Part shown: one piece after another, positions 1 to 6,780 of the stretch
How the letters are laid out: every line of letters begins with the position of its first letter
Position numbering within the stretch: position 1 is the first letter of the stretch
Source: Roseimaritima sp.
GTDB lineage: Bacteria > Planctomycetota > Planctomycetia > Pirellulales > Pirellulaceae
DNA length: 14,270 nt
Direction: 5' to 3'
Assembly (NCBI GenBank): GCA_007124075.1
Contig: SLFV01000018.1
Location: 1 to 14,270 of the forward strand
Translations under genes and position numbers: made by a program
The notes under the pieces: generated by a model
What the model saw: only the letters and a program-made list of their open reading frames with translations
Database searches by the model: none
What the model was told of the DNA's origin: nothing

Positions 1-216
1 ATTCACGACTCAGATTTTATCCTGTCGACCGCCACCAGTCTCCACCCTGGAGGGGTAAACGTCTTGCTCGGCGACGGTTCGGTTTCATTTGTTAGTGAAA
101 CGATTGACACCGGTAATCAAGCCGCTGGTTGGACAATGAGCGGTTTCAGCCCCTACGGTGTTTGGGGTGGCATGGGGTCGCGGGCAGGCCAGGAATCGGT
201 ATCGCTGCAGCAGTAG
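1..216 (+). CDS. DUF1559 family prepilin-like protein, C-terminal fragment
   Basis: This is the last 71 residues of a protein that begins before the window. The fragment has the family's closing signature: His15, nine residues, then Asp25-Gly26 (the H-X9-DG motif), followed by a segment ending in YGVWGGMGSRAGQE, which matches the usual W-G-x-x-G-T/S-R-x-G-x-E end. Members of this family (DUF1559, also called SBP_bac_10) carry an N-terminal type IV pilin-like methylation motif and a single membrane helix. They are very numerous in planctomycetes, and their role is unknown beyond a likely surface or pseudopilin-like function. The N-terminal motif lies outside the window, so only the C-terminus is seen. 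A stem-loop and an intrinsic terminator follow the stop codon, so this gene ends its transcript. Assignment to the family is secure; function is not known. Confidence 0.9.
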   Translation: MHDSDFILSTATSLHPGGVNVLLGDGSVSFVSETIDTGNQAAGWTMSGFSPYGVWGGMGSRAGQESVSLQQ

Positions 217-240
217 CGCTGTCTTGATGACGCCATGGTG

Positions 241-269
241 AATGACGTCTTTCAGACGAGCTAGTCATT
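241..269 (+). other. Stem-loop with bulge downstream of the DUF1559 gene
   Basis: A five-pair hairpin (CGTCT, loop TTC, AGACG at 246-258) is flanked by a second five-pair arm (AATGA at 241-245 with TCATT at 265-269), leaving a six-base bulge. It lies 24 bases after the stop codon and just before the terminator. It may protect the mRNA 3' end or be part of a double terminator; neither is shown by sequence alone. Confidence 0.4.
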
Positions 270-274
270 GATGC

Positions 275-314
275 AACGGTCTTCTTGGCTGCACCGGCAA
301 GAAGGCCGTTTTTT
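275..314 (+). terminator. Rho-independent terminator after the DUF1559 gene
   Basis: A 13-base arm at 275-287 (AACGGTCTTCTTG) pairs with 298-310 (CAAGAAGGCCGTT). The only irregularity is one G-T wobble, and the loop is ten bases. A run of six T follows at 309-314. It sits 58 bases after the DUF1559 stop codon. Arm length plus T-run make this the most convincing terminator in the window. Confidence 0.85.
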
Positions 315-472
315 CGTTCGGCCCTGCGCAGACTCACGGCACGGGAAGGTCCGGCTGGACGGCGGAATTCCACTTGCCGTCCGGAGGGTCATGGGGTTAA
401 CAATATTTCTATAGTGGCTCAGTAGCTTGCGCCGTGCCCTGTTCGCCCCAGTTGCCGTTGGCCTGATTTGCT

Positions 473-1696
473 ATGCCCTTACGCGTGAATGCCATGACGA
501 ATTGGACACTGTCATTCGTCGTCACTGTGACACCGACCGCCGCGGTCACTGCGGCTGAACCGCAGTCCCGGGCATTGAATTTGCCAGCGGCACCTTTTCC
601 TTATAGCCAAGTAAAACTACCAGAGCATGTAGCCGAAGTCGCGACTCAGTACGACAACACGACTGCGGAAAACCCAATCACCGACCATGGGGCAACACTG
701 GGCCGGGTCCTTTTTTATGACTCGACTTTGTCGGCAAATGGAACGACATCCTGTGCTAGCTGCCACCAACAGTCACGCGCCTTCACCGACGATCGCCGTG
801 TGAGCCTGGGGTTTAAAGGCCAACCCGTCGACCGGAATTCGATGAGCCTCGTAAACCTGCGTTACTACCGCAACGACCGTTTTTTCTGGGACGAGCGTGC
901 CGAATCGCTGGAACAGCAGGTCCTGATGCCAATCGAAAATGAAATCGAAATGGGGCATGACTTGACCCAATTGGTGCCTCAGTTGGCGGCGGAACCATGG
1001 TACCCGCCACTGTTTCAAGCCGCGTTTGGCGACCCCGCCGTCAGTCGGCAGCGGATTGCGGCCGCGCTGGCTCAGTTTGTTCGCTCGATTGTTTCGTTTG
1101 ACTCGCGTTACGATCAAGGCTTGGCGGTCGCCCCGTCGGTCGAAGCCCCGTTTGCGAATTTCAGCGACCTGGAGAATCGTGGAAAGGATCTTTTTTTCGG
1201 CGCGGCTCGCTGTGCAAGTTGTCATGTTGCCAGCCCCGCGGGTATTTCCAAGCAGTTTGCATTTTTTTATGTTGAGAAAGCAGTGGTTAACGGAATCGAT
1301 AGCGATACCCATACGCCCCCTGATTTGCCACTGGACCCAGGAGTTGCGGGGGTTACTGGCGACCGCGGCGACCTGGGTAGATTCAAGTCGCCCAGCTTGC
1401 GGAATGTCGAGGTGACCGGTCCGTACATGCACGACGGGCGATTCACTACGTTGGAAGCGGTTGTGGAGCATTACAATTGGAGCATCCGGCCTCATGTGAA
1501 TCTGGATCAGCGTCTGCACTTGGAGGACACATCGGGTCTGGCGATGCGACAGGATGATGTTGACGCGGTGGTGGCTTTCATGAGAACCCTAACGGATGAC
1601 TCTCTTCTTTCTGCCCCGCAGTACAGCGATCCGTTTGTTCATGATGAAAGCGAAATTGCTGCCGATCCGGTCGTGACCTCCGCGACGGGCGAATGA
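473..1696 (+). CDS. Di-heme cytochrome c peroxidase (MauG/CCP type), exported
   Basis: This 407-residue protein carries two covalent c-type heme sites, C94-A-S-C97-H98 and C247-A-S-C250-H251, in the order and spacing of the bacterial di-heme peroxidase family. Other family landmarks are FFWDERAESLEQQ near residue 139, the NEIEMG segment at 156-161, and GPYMHDGRF at 316-324, whose Met319 is the expected axial ligand of the electron-transfer heme. Family members reduce hydrogen peroxide in the periplasm with electrons from small cytochromes, or act as MauG-like oxidases; the substrate here cannot be told. A short N-terminus with Arg4, a hydrophobic stretch (residues 11-26) and an Ala-rich cleavage region around 25-29 look like a Sec signal peptide. 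I kept ATG 473 because it adds a basic n-region; ATG 491 is the alternative. Neither has a clear Shine-Dalgarno, and an in-frame stop at 464 excludes a longer form. A TATAGT at 410-415 might be a -10 box. The gene stands alone and converges on eboE. Confidence 0.93.
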   Translation: MPLRVNAMTNWTLSFVVTVTPTAAVTAAEPQSRALNLPAAPFPYSQVKLPEHVAEVATQYDNTTAENPITDHGATLGRVLFYDSTLSANGTTSCASCHQQSRAFTDDRRVSLGFKGQPVDRNSMSLVNLRYYRNDRFFWDERAESLEQQVLMPIENEIEMGHDLTQLVPQLAAEPWYPPLFQAAFGDPAVSRQRIAAALAQFVRSIVSFDSRYDQGLAVAPSVEAPFANFSDLENRGKDLFFGAARCASCHVASPAGISKQFAFFYVEKAVVNGIDSDTHTPPDLPLDPGVAGVTGDRGDLGRFKSPSLRNVEVTGPYMHDGRFTTLEAVVEHYNWSIRPHVNLDQRLHLEDTSGLAMRQDDVDAVVAFMRTLTDDSLLSAPQYSDPFVHDESEIAADPVVTSATGE

Positions 1697-1715
1697 CGAA
1701 AAACGCTCATTCGCC
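1688..1715. terminator. Hairpin between convergent peroxidase and eboE genes
   Basis: GGCGAATGA at 1688-1696 is the exact inverse of TCATTCGCC at 1707-1715, with a ten-base loop. The pairing extends by two to three bases if one G is bulged. The left arm contains the peroxidase stop codon. There is no T-run on either strand, so this is a candidate bidirectional stop or 3'-end-protecting hairpin rather than a textbook terminator. Confidence 0.5.
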
Positions 1716-1740
1716 GTTGCAAGGGATTCCGAACCGATTC

Positions 1741-2925
1741 TTAATTCAGTCCTTCTCGCAATAATTGCTGCCGCAGCCAACTTATTTCTCGGGCGATGTC
1801 CTTACCTAGACCTTCGCGCTGCATGACGGCTGGCAGGACGCTCCAAGCATACGTTTCTACCTCAAGGTGCCCTGTGAATGTGGGGGCTTCGGGGTGCCGC
1901 AGATAGCGTAAGCAGCGGAGGATTTCCTGCTGGGTGGAAGCCAGGTTGCCGAACGCTTCCAGGAAAATCGGAACATGAAAATGGACGCGCCAAATGTCGT
2001 CTTGAATCGACTGCGCCTGGATACCCTGCGTGAGATCAGGCAGATCTTCCGCCAACGTCAAGCCTTGGGGATGCTGAAAGCGGCCCGTTTGGTGCAAATA
2101 ACGGTCTTCGGCAAATTCCATTAACTGCCGTAGTGCTTCCTGCTTTCGGCCAGTCGACATCACTGCCCAATGAACCTCAATCGCACTGCTGACCTGTACT
2201 TTGCCAACCGTCAGACCGGCAGCGGAATAGGCTTGCAGCACCTCCAATTGGTCTTCGAACATCACCGCGCTATGGCAAATATCATGGCAGACCGTCAGAT
2301 AGCGGCGATGTGTCTGCTGTTGCAGATAGTGTTCAAAAAAATTCGTGACATCATCAGCCGTGTCCAGCAAGCAACCGGGTTCCGGTTCAATCGCGATAAC
2401 AATCCTTCGCCCGGAAGATTGCTCCAATTCGTGCAACCGATCGGCGACTTGATGCAGATGCTGGGCTGCTTGTTGCAAGCGTTGCTGGTCCGTCCGCCAT
2501 CCCGAGGAACTGGGCCAGCCAATTGGTAGTGTGCTGATTGATCCTAGTTCACCTGGTGGCAACAGACGGTCCAACACCAGTGCGAGCCCTATCGTGTAAT
2601 CGCGACGCGATTCGGTCCACCAGCCGGGTTCATATACCCGATGTTTCACAATCGGTTGATGGAAGTTATCGTACGGGAAACCGTTGATCGTGTAGGATCG
2701 CAAGCCACGTTGGCCAAGCCAATCGGAGAATTCTTCAGCGCGTCTGCTATCGAGCAATTGCGTCGTCGCCTCCGCCGGCAGCCACAGGCCAACACCCAGT
2801 TCCGGGAGCTGCAGCTCCTTTTTGGCCGCGACAGCGTATTGGTCTAGATTGGCCTGAATCGTTGGTACATCGGTACCGGCATGCACGTTGGTGCAATATC
2901 CCGTGGTCCAGTTTGGGCGTTTCAA
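1741..2925 (-). CDS. eboE: EboE-type TIM-barrel metabolite traffic protein
   Basis: The 394-residue protein has the recognisable EboE pattern: an N-terminal YCTNVHAG (residues 10-17), TINGFPYDNFH (79-89), IAIEPEPG (177-184), CHDICHSAV (213-221), WRVHFHVPIF (312-321) and HLEVETY (353-359). The fold is a xylose isomerase-like TIM barrel. Glu180, Glu182, His214, Asp215, His218, His315, His317, Glu355 and Glu357 are likely metal or substrate ligands by analogy. In cyanobacteria and other bacteria eboE belongs to the eboABCDEF cluster, which is linked to moving metabolite precursors (for example scytonemin precursors) out of the cytoplasm; the reaction of EboE is not known. No other ebo gene is visible here, which is odd. 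The start is TTG at 2925: AAGGA sits nine bases upstream, an in-frame stop lies eight codons before it, and it aligns with the family's usual N-terminus. A perfect palindrome lies 36 bases upstream. Family assignment is firm; function is inferred. Confidence 0.88.
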   Translation of the reverse strand: MKRPNWTTGYCTNVHAGTDVPTIQANLDQYAVAAKKELQLPELGVGLWLPAEATTQLLDSRRAEEFSDWLGQRGLRSYTINGFPYDNFHQPIVKHRVYEPGWWTESRRDYTIGLALVLDRLLPPGELGSISTLPIGWPSSSGWRTDQQRLQQAAQHLHQVADRLHELEQSSGRRIVIAIEPEPGCLLDTADDVTNFFEHYLQQQTHRRYLTVCHDICHSAVMFEDQLEVLQAYSAAGLTVGKVQVSSAIEVHWAVMSTGRKQEALRQLMEFAEDRYLHQTGRFQHPQGLTLAEDLPDLTQGIQAQSIQDDIWRVHFHVPIFLEAFGNLASTQQEILRCLRYLRHPEAPTFTGHLEVETYAWSVLPAVMQREGLGKDIAREISWLRQQLLREGLN

Positions 2926-2960
2926 GTAGGGGGGTCCTTGAAGAAGGTATCAGTTGGAGC

Positions 2961-2977
2961 TGTCACGCGGCGTGACA
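2961..2977. promoter_or_regulatory. Perfect 17-base palindrome upstream of eboE, candidate operator
   Basis: TGTCACGC at 2961-2968 and GCGTGACA at 2970-2977 are exact inverses around a single central G. The site is 36 bases upstream of the eboE start, where a dimeric regulator could act. The TGTCA...TGACA ends recall CRP/FNR-type and other helix-turn-helix operators, but no particular regulator can be named. The same sequence could form an mRNA hairpin, although with almost no loop that is less likely. Confidence 0.45.
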
Positions 2978-3158
2978 AAACGATGAGAAGAAGCGAAGTT
3001 ATTTTTCAGCGGTAGCGCTCCTTTACAATGGTAGCATAACGATCGCCGGAGAATGTGTGTGCGGTTGAACGTGCCTTTGCGGGGGGGATCAATGGCGAGG
3101 TTCTTCCCGAACCGTTGCGAATTCGGCATGGGCCTGTCACCAAAGCGGCACTTCCACG

Positions 3159-3177
3159 TGCGGAGTCTTTCTCCGCA
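3159..3177. other. Perfect seven-pair hairpin in the divergent intergenic region
   Basis: TGCGGAG (3159-3165) pairs exactly with CTCCGCA (3171-3177) across a TCTTT loop. No T-run follows on the plus strand, so it is not a simple terminator. It could lie in the 5' leader of the downstream operon or belong to a small RNA. Confidence 0.35.
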
Positions 3178-3335
3178 ACGCGAGGCCAATTAGGATGGGG
3201 AGGGTGGTCTGGCGCTAGAATTGCCACGAATGGTTACGATGCCGACAGTGGTACCCGTTGGTTGCCGCGACCGGGGATTCCCCAAAGTCAAACCTTTCAT
3301 TCCACCCACTCCAGAGTTTCTCAACGAGGTTCACG

Positions 3336-3740
3336 ATGCATTCACCAAAACGTTTGGGCCGGTTAGCCGTAGTCGCGGTCGCCTGTTTGCTGATGGTCGC
3401 TTCATCACTCCACGCTGCCTCCCCGGCCGGGCGTTGGCAAGGGGGCTGGTACAGCGCCCCCACTGGTCACAGGGGGCCATTGCGGGCACGGATTCGACCG
3501 CTCAATACGAATCAATACCAAGCCACCTTTGCGGGGCGGTTTGCCCTGGTCGTCCCCTTCGTTTATCGAGCTCGCCTGGACCGCGTCCCGGGTACCGTCG
3601 ATCAGTATACTTCTAGCAAGCGGATGCCTTTCGTAGGTAATTATCAAATGCACGCGACGATCACACCGGATCACTTTCACGCTGATTTCCGTGGTCGTCG
3701 CGACAGCGGCACCTTCCGCATGATGCGTCGCGGATACTGA
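3336..3740 (+). CDS. Small secreted protein of unknown function, 134 residues
   Basis: I do not recognise this protein's function. A clear Sec signal peptide covers about residues 1-28: basic MHSPKRLGR, a hydrophobic stretch, then SSLHA-A. The mature part is about 106 residues, rich in Arg and aromatic residues and lacking Cys. It has repeated Gly-aromatic spacing such as GRWQGGWYSAPTGHRGPLRARI (residues 32-53), FAGRFALVVPFVYRARL (65-81) and FRGRRDSGTFRMMR (118-131), suggesting an all-beta extracytoplasmic domain; that fold is inference. ATG 3336 was chosen over an in-frame ATG at 3258 because it is preceded by GAGG six bases upstream and directly starts the signal peptide. The PQQ-like propeller gene begins 26 bases after the stop and the transporter 29 bases after that, so the three probably form one transcript. 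Confidence 0.8.
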   Translation: MHSPKRLGRLAVVAVACLLMVASSLHAASPAGRWQGGWYSAPTGHRGPLRARIRPLNTNQYQATFAGRFALVVPFVYRARLDRVPGTVDQYTSSKRMPFVGNYQMHATITPDHFHADFRGRRDSGTFRMMRRGY

Positions 3741-3766
3741 ACACCGAATCCAAGGGGCTTTAGGAA

Positions 3767-5065
3767 ATGGTTCGTCTGGCAATCCTGATCCATGTTCTGC
3801 TACTGTTCGTCTTGGCCTCGCTTTCACAGGCCCACAGTGAAAATTGGCCTCAATGGCGTGGCCCTCGAGGTGATGGCACGGTGCAGAACCAAGACCTGCC
3901 GCAGTTCTGGGATGTACCAAGAAATCAGAATGTGGCTTGGAAATTCAAGCTGCCAGGCGTGGGGCACTCGTCTCCGATTGTATGGGGCAAAAGAGTTTTC
4001 ATAACGTCCTGCCTTCCCGAACGGCAGCAACGTCTGTTGTTGTGTTTGGACGCGGATTCGGGGTCGCTGCTGTGGCAAACGGTCGTACTAACCAGTCCTC
4101 TGGAGACGTTACACAAACTCAATAGCCATGCCTCGGCAACGCCCGCGACCGATGGAAAACATCTATTCGTAGCGTTCCTGAAGGTCAGCGGTGAAACGAT
4201 TCCCGCTCCCAATGTCAGCGGCGAACGAGATATTACACCGGGGCGAATCATTTTGTCCTCACTCGACCTCCACGGGGAAATTCATTGGCAGATTGACGCT
4301 GGCCCCTTCATTAGTGCTCATGGATTCTGCAGTTGTCCCGTGGTCCATCACGATTTGGTGATTCTCAATGGCGATCATGATGGGGATAGTTATGTTGCGG
4401 CATTTAATAAACAGACGGGTGCGGAAGTCTGGCGAACGCCCCGCCAGCAAGGCATTCGCAGTTACGTTACGCCGCTTATTCGGACGATCGACGGGCAAGA
4501 TCAAGCGGTTTTCTCCGGCAGTGGGCATGTTGCTGGGTTTCGCGTCAGCGATGGGCAGCAAATCTGGAAAGTCGAAGGACCGACGGAGCAATTTGTTGCC
4601 TCGCTGTCGTTTGATGGGCAGCGGTTTCTGCTTGCTGGTGGATACCCCACACATCATGTCATGGCGATCACCAGCGGGGGCCAAGGCGATGTGACCCAGT
4701 CCCATGTGGCATGGCATGTCAACCAATATGTTCGTTGCTATGTCCCCTCGCCGGTTCTGGTGGGAAACCGGCTCTTCGTGCCCGATGACCGGGGTACGGC
4801 CAGTTGCTTCGACTCCGCCACCGGGGAACGCTTATGGCAAGCGAGATTGGCCGGTGGTTTTAGTGCCTCATTGATCGCAACCGATCGTTTGGTTTACTTT
4901 ACCGACAACGATGGAACGACCAAGATCATCGACGTGCAGCAGGGTTCCGACGTGGTTTCGGAAAATGCGTTAGGTGAAGCTTGCTATGCCTCTCCGGCGG
5001 CCAGTGGCGGGCGGCTATACTTCCGTACCGAACAACATCTGATCTGCATCGGCCATCAACCCTAA
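3767..5065 (+). CDS. Secreted PQQ-like beta-propeller repeat protein
   Basis: The 432-residue protein has a signal peptide (residues 1-22, ending SQA) followed by NWPQWRGPRGDG (26-37), the standard opening of the large planctomycete outer-membrane-biogenesis/PQQ-like family. Propeller-blade signatures of the form D/G-x-x-x-G-x-x-x-W appear at W103 (DADSGSLLW), W174, W222 (KQTGAEVW), W267 (SDGQQIW) and W357 (SATGERLW), spread along the chain as expected for a multi-blade propeller. These proteins share the fold of quinoprotein dehydrogenases and BamB. Most lack proof of PQQ binding, and I see no basis for assigning an enzyme activity, so it may be a binding or scaffold protein outside the cytoplasm. 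AAGGGG lies nine bases before ATG 3767. It sits in the middle of the three-gene group. Confidence 0.9.
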   Translation: MVRLAILIHVLLLFVLASLSQAHSENWPQWRGPRGDGTVQNQDLPQFWDVPRNQNVAWKFKLPGVGHSSPIVWGKRVFITSCLPERQQRLLLCLDADSGSLLWQTVVLTSPLETLHKLNSHASATPATDGKHLFVAFLKVSGETIPAPNVSGERDITPGRIILSSLDLHGEIHWQIDAGPFISAHGFCSCPVVHHDLVILNGDHDGDSYVAAFNKQTGAEVWRTPRQQGIRSYVTPLIRTIDGQDQAVFSGSGHVAGFRVSDGQQIWKVEGPTEQFVASLSFDGQRFLLAGGYPTHHVMAITSGGQGDVTQSHVAWHVNQYVRCYVPSPVLVGNRLFVPDDRGTASCFDSATGERLWQARLAGGFSASLIATDRLVYFTDNDGTTKIIDVQQGSDVVSENALGEACYASPAASGGRLYFRTEQHLICIGHQP

Positions 5066-5094
5066 CTGGCAATATCCCTCAGGTCGCAGAACCG

Positions 5095-6138
5095 ATGACT
5101 GCCGCAGTCCCCCAGTATGATCGGCGTTTGGCCATTGCAGCCCTAATTGCCGTCAATGCGTTATGGGGAACATCGTTCCCGATCGTCCGCAGTTTAAATC
5201 TGGAAATGGACCAACATTTTCAGGTAGTGACCGACGCATCGTCCGGTTGGTTTCGTGCCGCATCGGCAGGTTGGTTGATAGCTTCGCGTTTCGGTTTAGC
5301 GCTGGCGTTACTAATTTTTTTCGCCCATCGGCTATGTAGGCGTGTCAAAGCCCCGCATTTCTGGTCAGGCGTCGCTATCGGAACATTTTTCTTTGCTGGA
5401 ATCGTTTTGCAAGTCATTGCCTTGGCCACGATACCAGCTTCGCGAAGTGGTTTTTTGACCAGCCTTGCGGTCGTTTTCACACCACTACTGGCAGCCTGCT
5501 TAGGGCGAAAATGGCCTCGGCTGAATGTTCTGGGGGCGGCGATGGTAGCATTGTTGGGAGTCGCGATCTTGGCTGGGATGCTGCGGTGGTCGGAGGGCAA
5601 GCCGACGATCTCCGACGATGCGATGCAGCATTGGACATTGGGGGATGGGTTGACTACCCTGGCCGCGATTCTGTTCAGCATCCAAATCTTACTGCTGGAC
5701 GGTTTAGGAAAACGCTACGATTCGGCCATCTTCACCCCCAGTATGTTCCTGACAACCTTTGTTCTCGGCTGCCTGTGTTTTCTGATTGCGGCACCACGCA
5801 TCCCCGAGAACTTGCCGGAGACTTGGGTCGGCATCGGGTTGCAGTCACGTTATTACCTATTGATTATCTGGATGTCCGTCTTTGGGACTTTGCTGGCGTT
5901 TACCTGGATGAACAAGTATCAGCCAGCGGTTTCGGCGGGCCAAGCGGCAGTGATTTACACGGTGGAACCGTTGTTTGCATCAGCTTGGGCGATGTTCCTG
6001 CCCGGGTGGTTTAGTGTTTTGTGCGGGATTGCCTACGTCGACGAGTCACTTACCGCCAGCATGCTGGTGGGCGGCCTGTTTATTCTGCTTGCGAATCTCT
6101 TGGCGCTGTGGCCCTCAACCGCTGACCAGGGACGCTAG
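5095..6138 (+). CDS. EamA/DMT-family transporter
   Basis: This is a 347-residue integral membrane protein with two EamA repeats, roughly residues 12-160 and 182-340, and about ten hydrophobic segments. Family signatures include NALWGTSFPIVR (21-32) in the first helix, the long TM region with IPASRSGFLTSLAVVFTPLLAACLGRKWP (113-141), and the second-repeat AAVIYTVEPLFASAWAMFLPGW (284-305) containing the usual Glu-Pro (291-292). DMT proteins export or import small metabolites, often amino acids or related compounds; the substrate cannot be read from sequence. The loop at 40-58 and the charged stretch at 163-181 are somewhat longer than usual. I placed the start at ATG 5095, 29 bases after the preceding stop, because upstream in-frame sequence belongs to the previous gene; only a weak AGG precedes it. 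Its last 24 bases overlap the convergent sigma-like gene. Confidence 0.92.
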   Translation: MTAAVPQYDRRLAIAALIAVNALWGTSFPIVRSLNLEMDQHFQVVTDASSGWFRAASAGWLIASRFGLALALLIFFAHRLCRRVKAPHFWSGVAIGTFFFAGIVLQVIALATIPASRSGFLTSLAVVFTPLLAACLGRKWPRLNVLGAAMVALLGVAILAGMLRWSEGKPTISDDAMQHWTLGDGLTTLAAILFSIQILLLDGLGKRYDSAIFTPSMFLTTFVLGCLCFLIAAPRIPENLPETWVGIGLQSRYYLLIIWMSVFGTLLAFTWMNKYQPAVSAGQAAVIYTVEPLFASAWAMFLPGWFSVLCGIAYVDESLTASMLVGGLFILLANLLALWPSTADQGR

Positions 6139-6780
6139 CTTCAGAACCTGCATTTCATCACGGATGCTTTCCCGGCTGGGTTGGTCAAGTGTCAACGCGA
6201 CTTCTTTTGCCAATAGATTCAGCCAACGCCTCCGTGCCGCCTGTATTTGTTCTGGCAAGGTTTGCTGATCGATGGGTTGGCCGGTTTCCGCAGTGACGTT
6301 AGCCGCCAGCACAGGCAGTGATGCGGCTGGTTGCCGCAGGGTGGCCTGCATCAGCACGAAATCAAGCTGTCCAGGATTGTTGTGTTGCCACTGCTCCAGA
6401 CCTCGCCATGCATGATCCTGCAAACATTGCGTCCAGTGTTCTATCCAGCCTGACGGGTCGCATTGCAACCGACGCAAATCAACTACCGGACGATCGGCGG
6501 ATTCCGTTTTATGTAGGCAAACTTTGACGCTAGACAGCATGCCTCGGTACAAAAAATCCCTGAGCCTTCCCTTGCAGTGGGAACCGTAACCCTTGCTGAC
6601 CAGATGGTTGATGAAGAGCGCCAACGCCTGATCTGCCAGTGGTTCGTCCTGCAACCAAAGGACCAACTGGCGACGCATCGGACTGACGTATCGAATGACA
6701 AAGGCCGCCGCGCTGCCCGCTTGGGTCCACGGCACCGCAGATGGCTGGCGACTGTTGGAATCCTTGCTGCTCATCAGCAT
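6115..6780 (-). CDS. Divergent ECF-type RNA polymerase sigma factor-like protein (planctomycete type)
   Basis: The 221-residue protein has a layout I recognise from planctomycete ECF sigma factors. Residues 25-90 resemble region 2: AAFVIRYVSPMRRQLVLWL, then ALALFINHLVSKGY and KGRLRDFLYRGMLSSV, where typical members have Q-x-F-F-x-x-L and G-R-F-R-D-Y-L-x-x-x-L-R. A linker with W-x-x-x-L-x-x-x-A-W-x-x-L (112-128) follows. The C-terminal segment contains LAANVTAETGQPI (158-170), ARRRWLNLLAKEVALTL (182-198) and PSRESIRDEMQVLKL (201-215), the same order as the family's region 4 and tail. It is degenerate in region 2 compared with active members, so it may be a regulator without full sigma activity. 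No anti-sigma factor or kinase is adjacent. The start could be ATG 6780 or ATG 6774; neither has a clear ribosome site. Assignment rests on pattern memory, not on a search. Confidence 0.6.
   Translation of the reverse strand: MLMSSKDSNSRQPSAVPWTQAGSAAAFVIRYVSPMRRQLVLWLQDEPLADQALALFINHLVSKGYGSHCKGRLRDFLYRGMLSSVKVCLHKTESADRPVVDLRRLQCDPSGWIEHWTQCLQDHAWRGLEQWQHNNPGQLDFVLMQATLRQPAASLPVLAANVTAETGQPIDQQTLPEQIQAARRRWLNLLAKEVALTLDQPSRESIRDEMQVLKLASLVSG

Larger units (their letters stand above)
2926..3335. other. 410-base divergent intergenic region between eboE and the 134-residue protein gene
   Basis: No convincing gene is seen here. Small open frames occur on both strands, but they lack plausible protein composition and good ribosome sites. 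The region holds a 17-base palindrome close to eboE (2961-2977), a short hairpin GGTTC-N5-GAACC at about 3101-3115, a seven-pair hairpin at 3159-3177, and an 11-base palindrome GGGGATTCCCC at 3273-3283. It must contain promoters for both flanking transcripts, but I cannot place a clear -35/-10 pair. A long 5' leader or a small RNA is possible; the sequence does not prove either. Confidence 0.5.

Noticed and set aside
146..373. 75-codon minus-strand open frame over the first terminator
   Set aside because: It runs antisense through the end of the DUF1559 gene and both stem-loops, and its composition is that of random GC-rich sequence.
773..1519. 248-codon open frame on the minus strand
   Set aside because: It lies wholly inside the cytochrome c peroxidase gene, whose heme motifs and family signatures are unmistakable; the antisense product has no recognisable domain.
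2950..3189. Small minus-strand open frame in the divergent gap
   Set aside because: The product has no signal, domain or biased codon pattern, and the frame covers the palindrome and hairpins in front of eboE. I see no ribosome site supporting it.
3055..3366. 103-codon plus-strand open frame in the gap
   Set aside because: It overlaps the well-supported start of the secreted 134-residue protein in another frame and its product is Gly/Arg/Ser-rich without family features.
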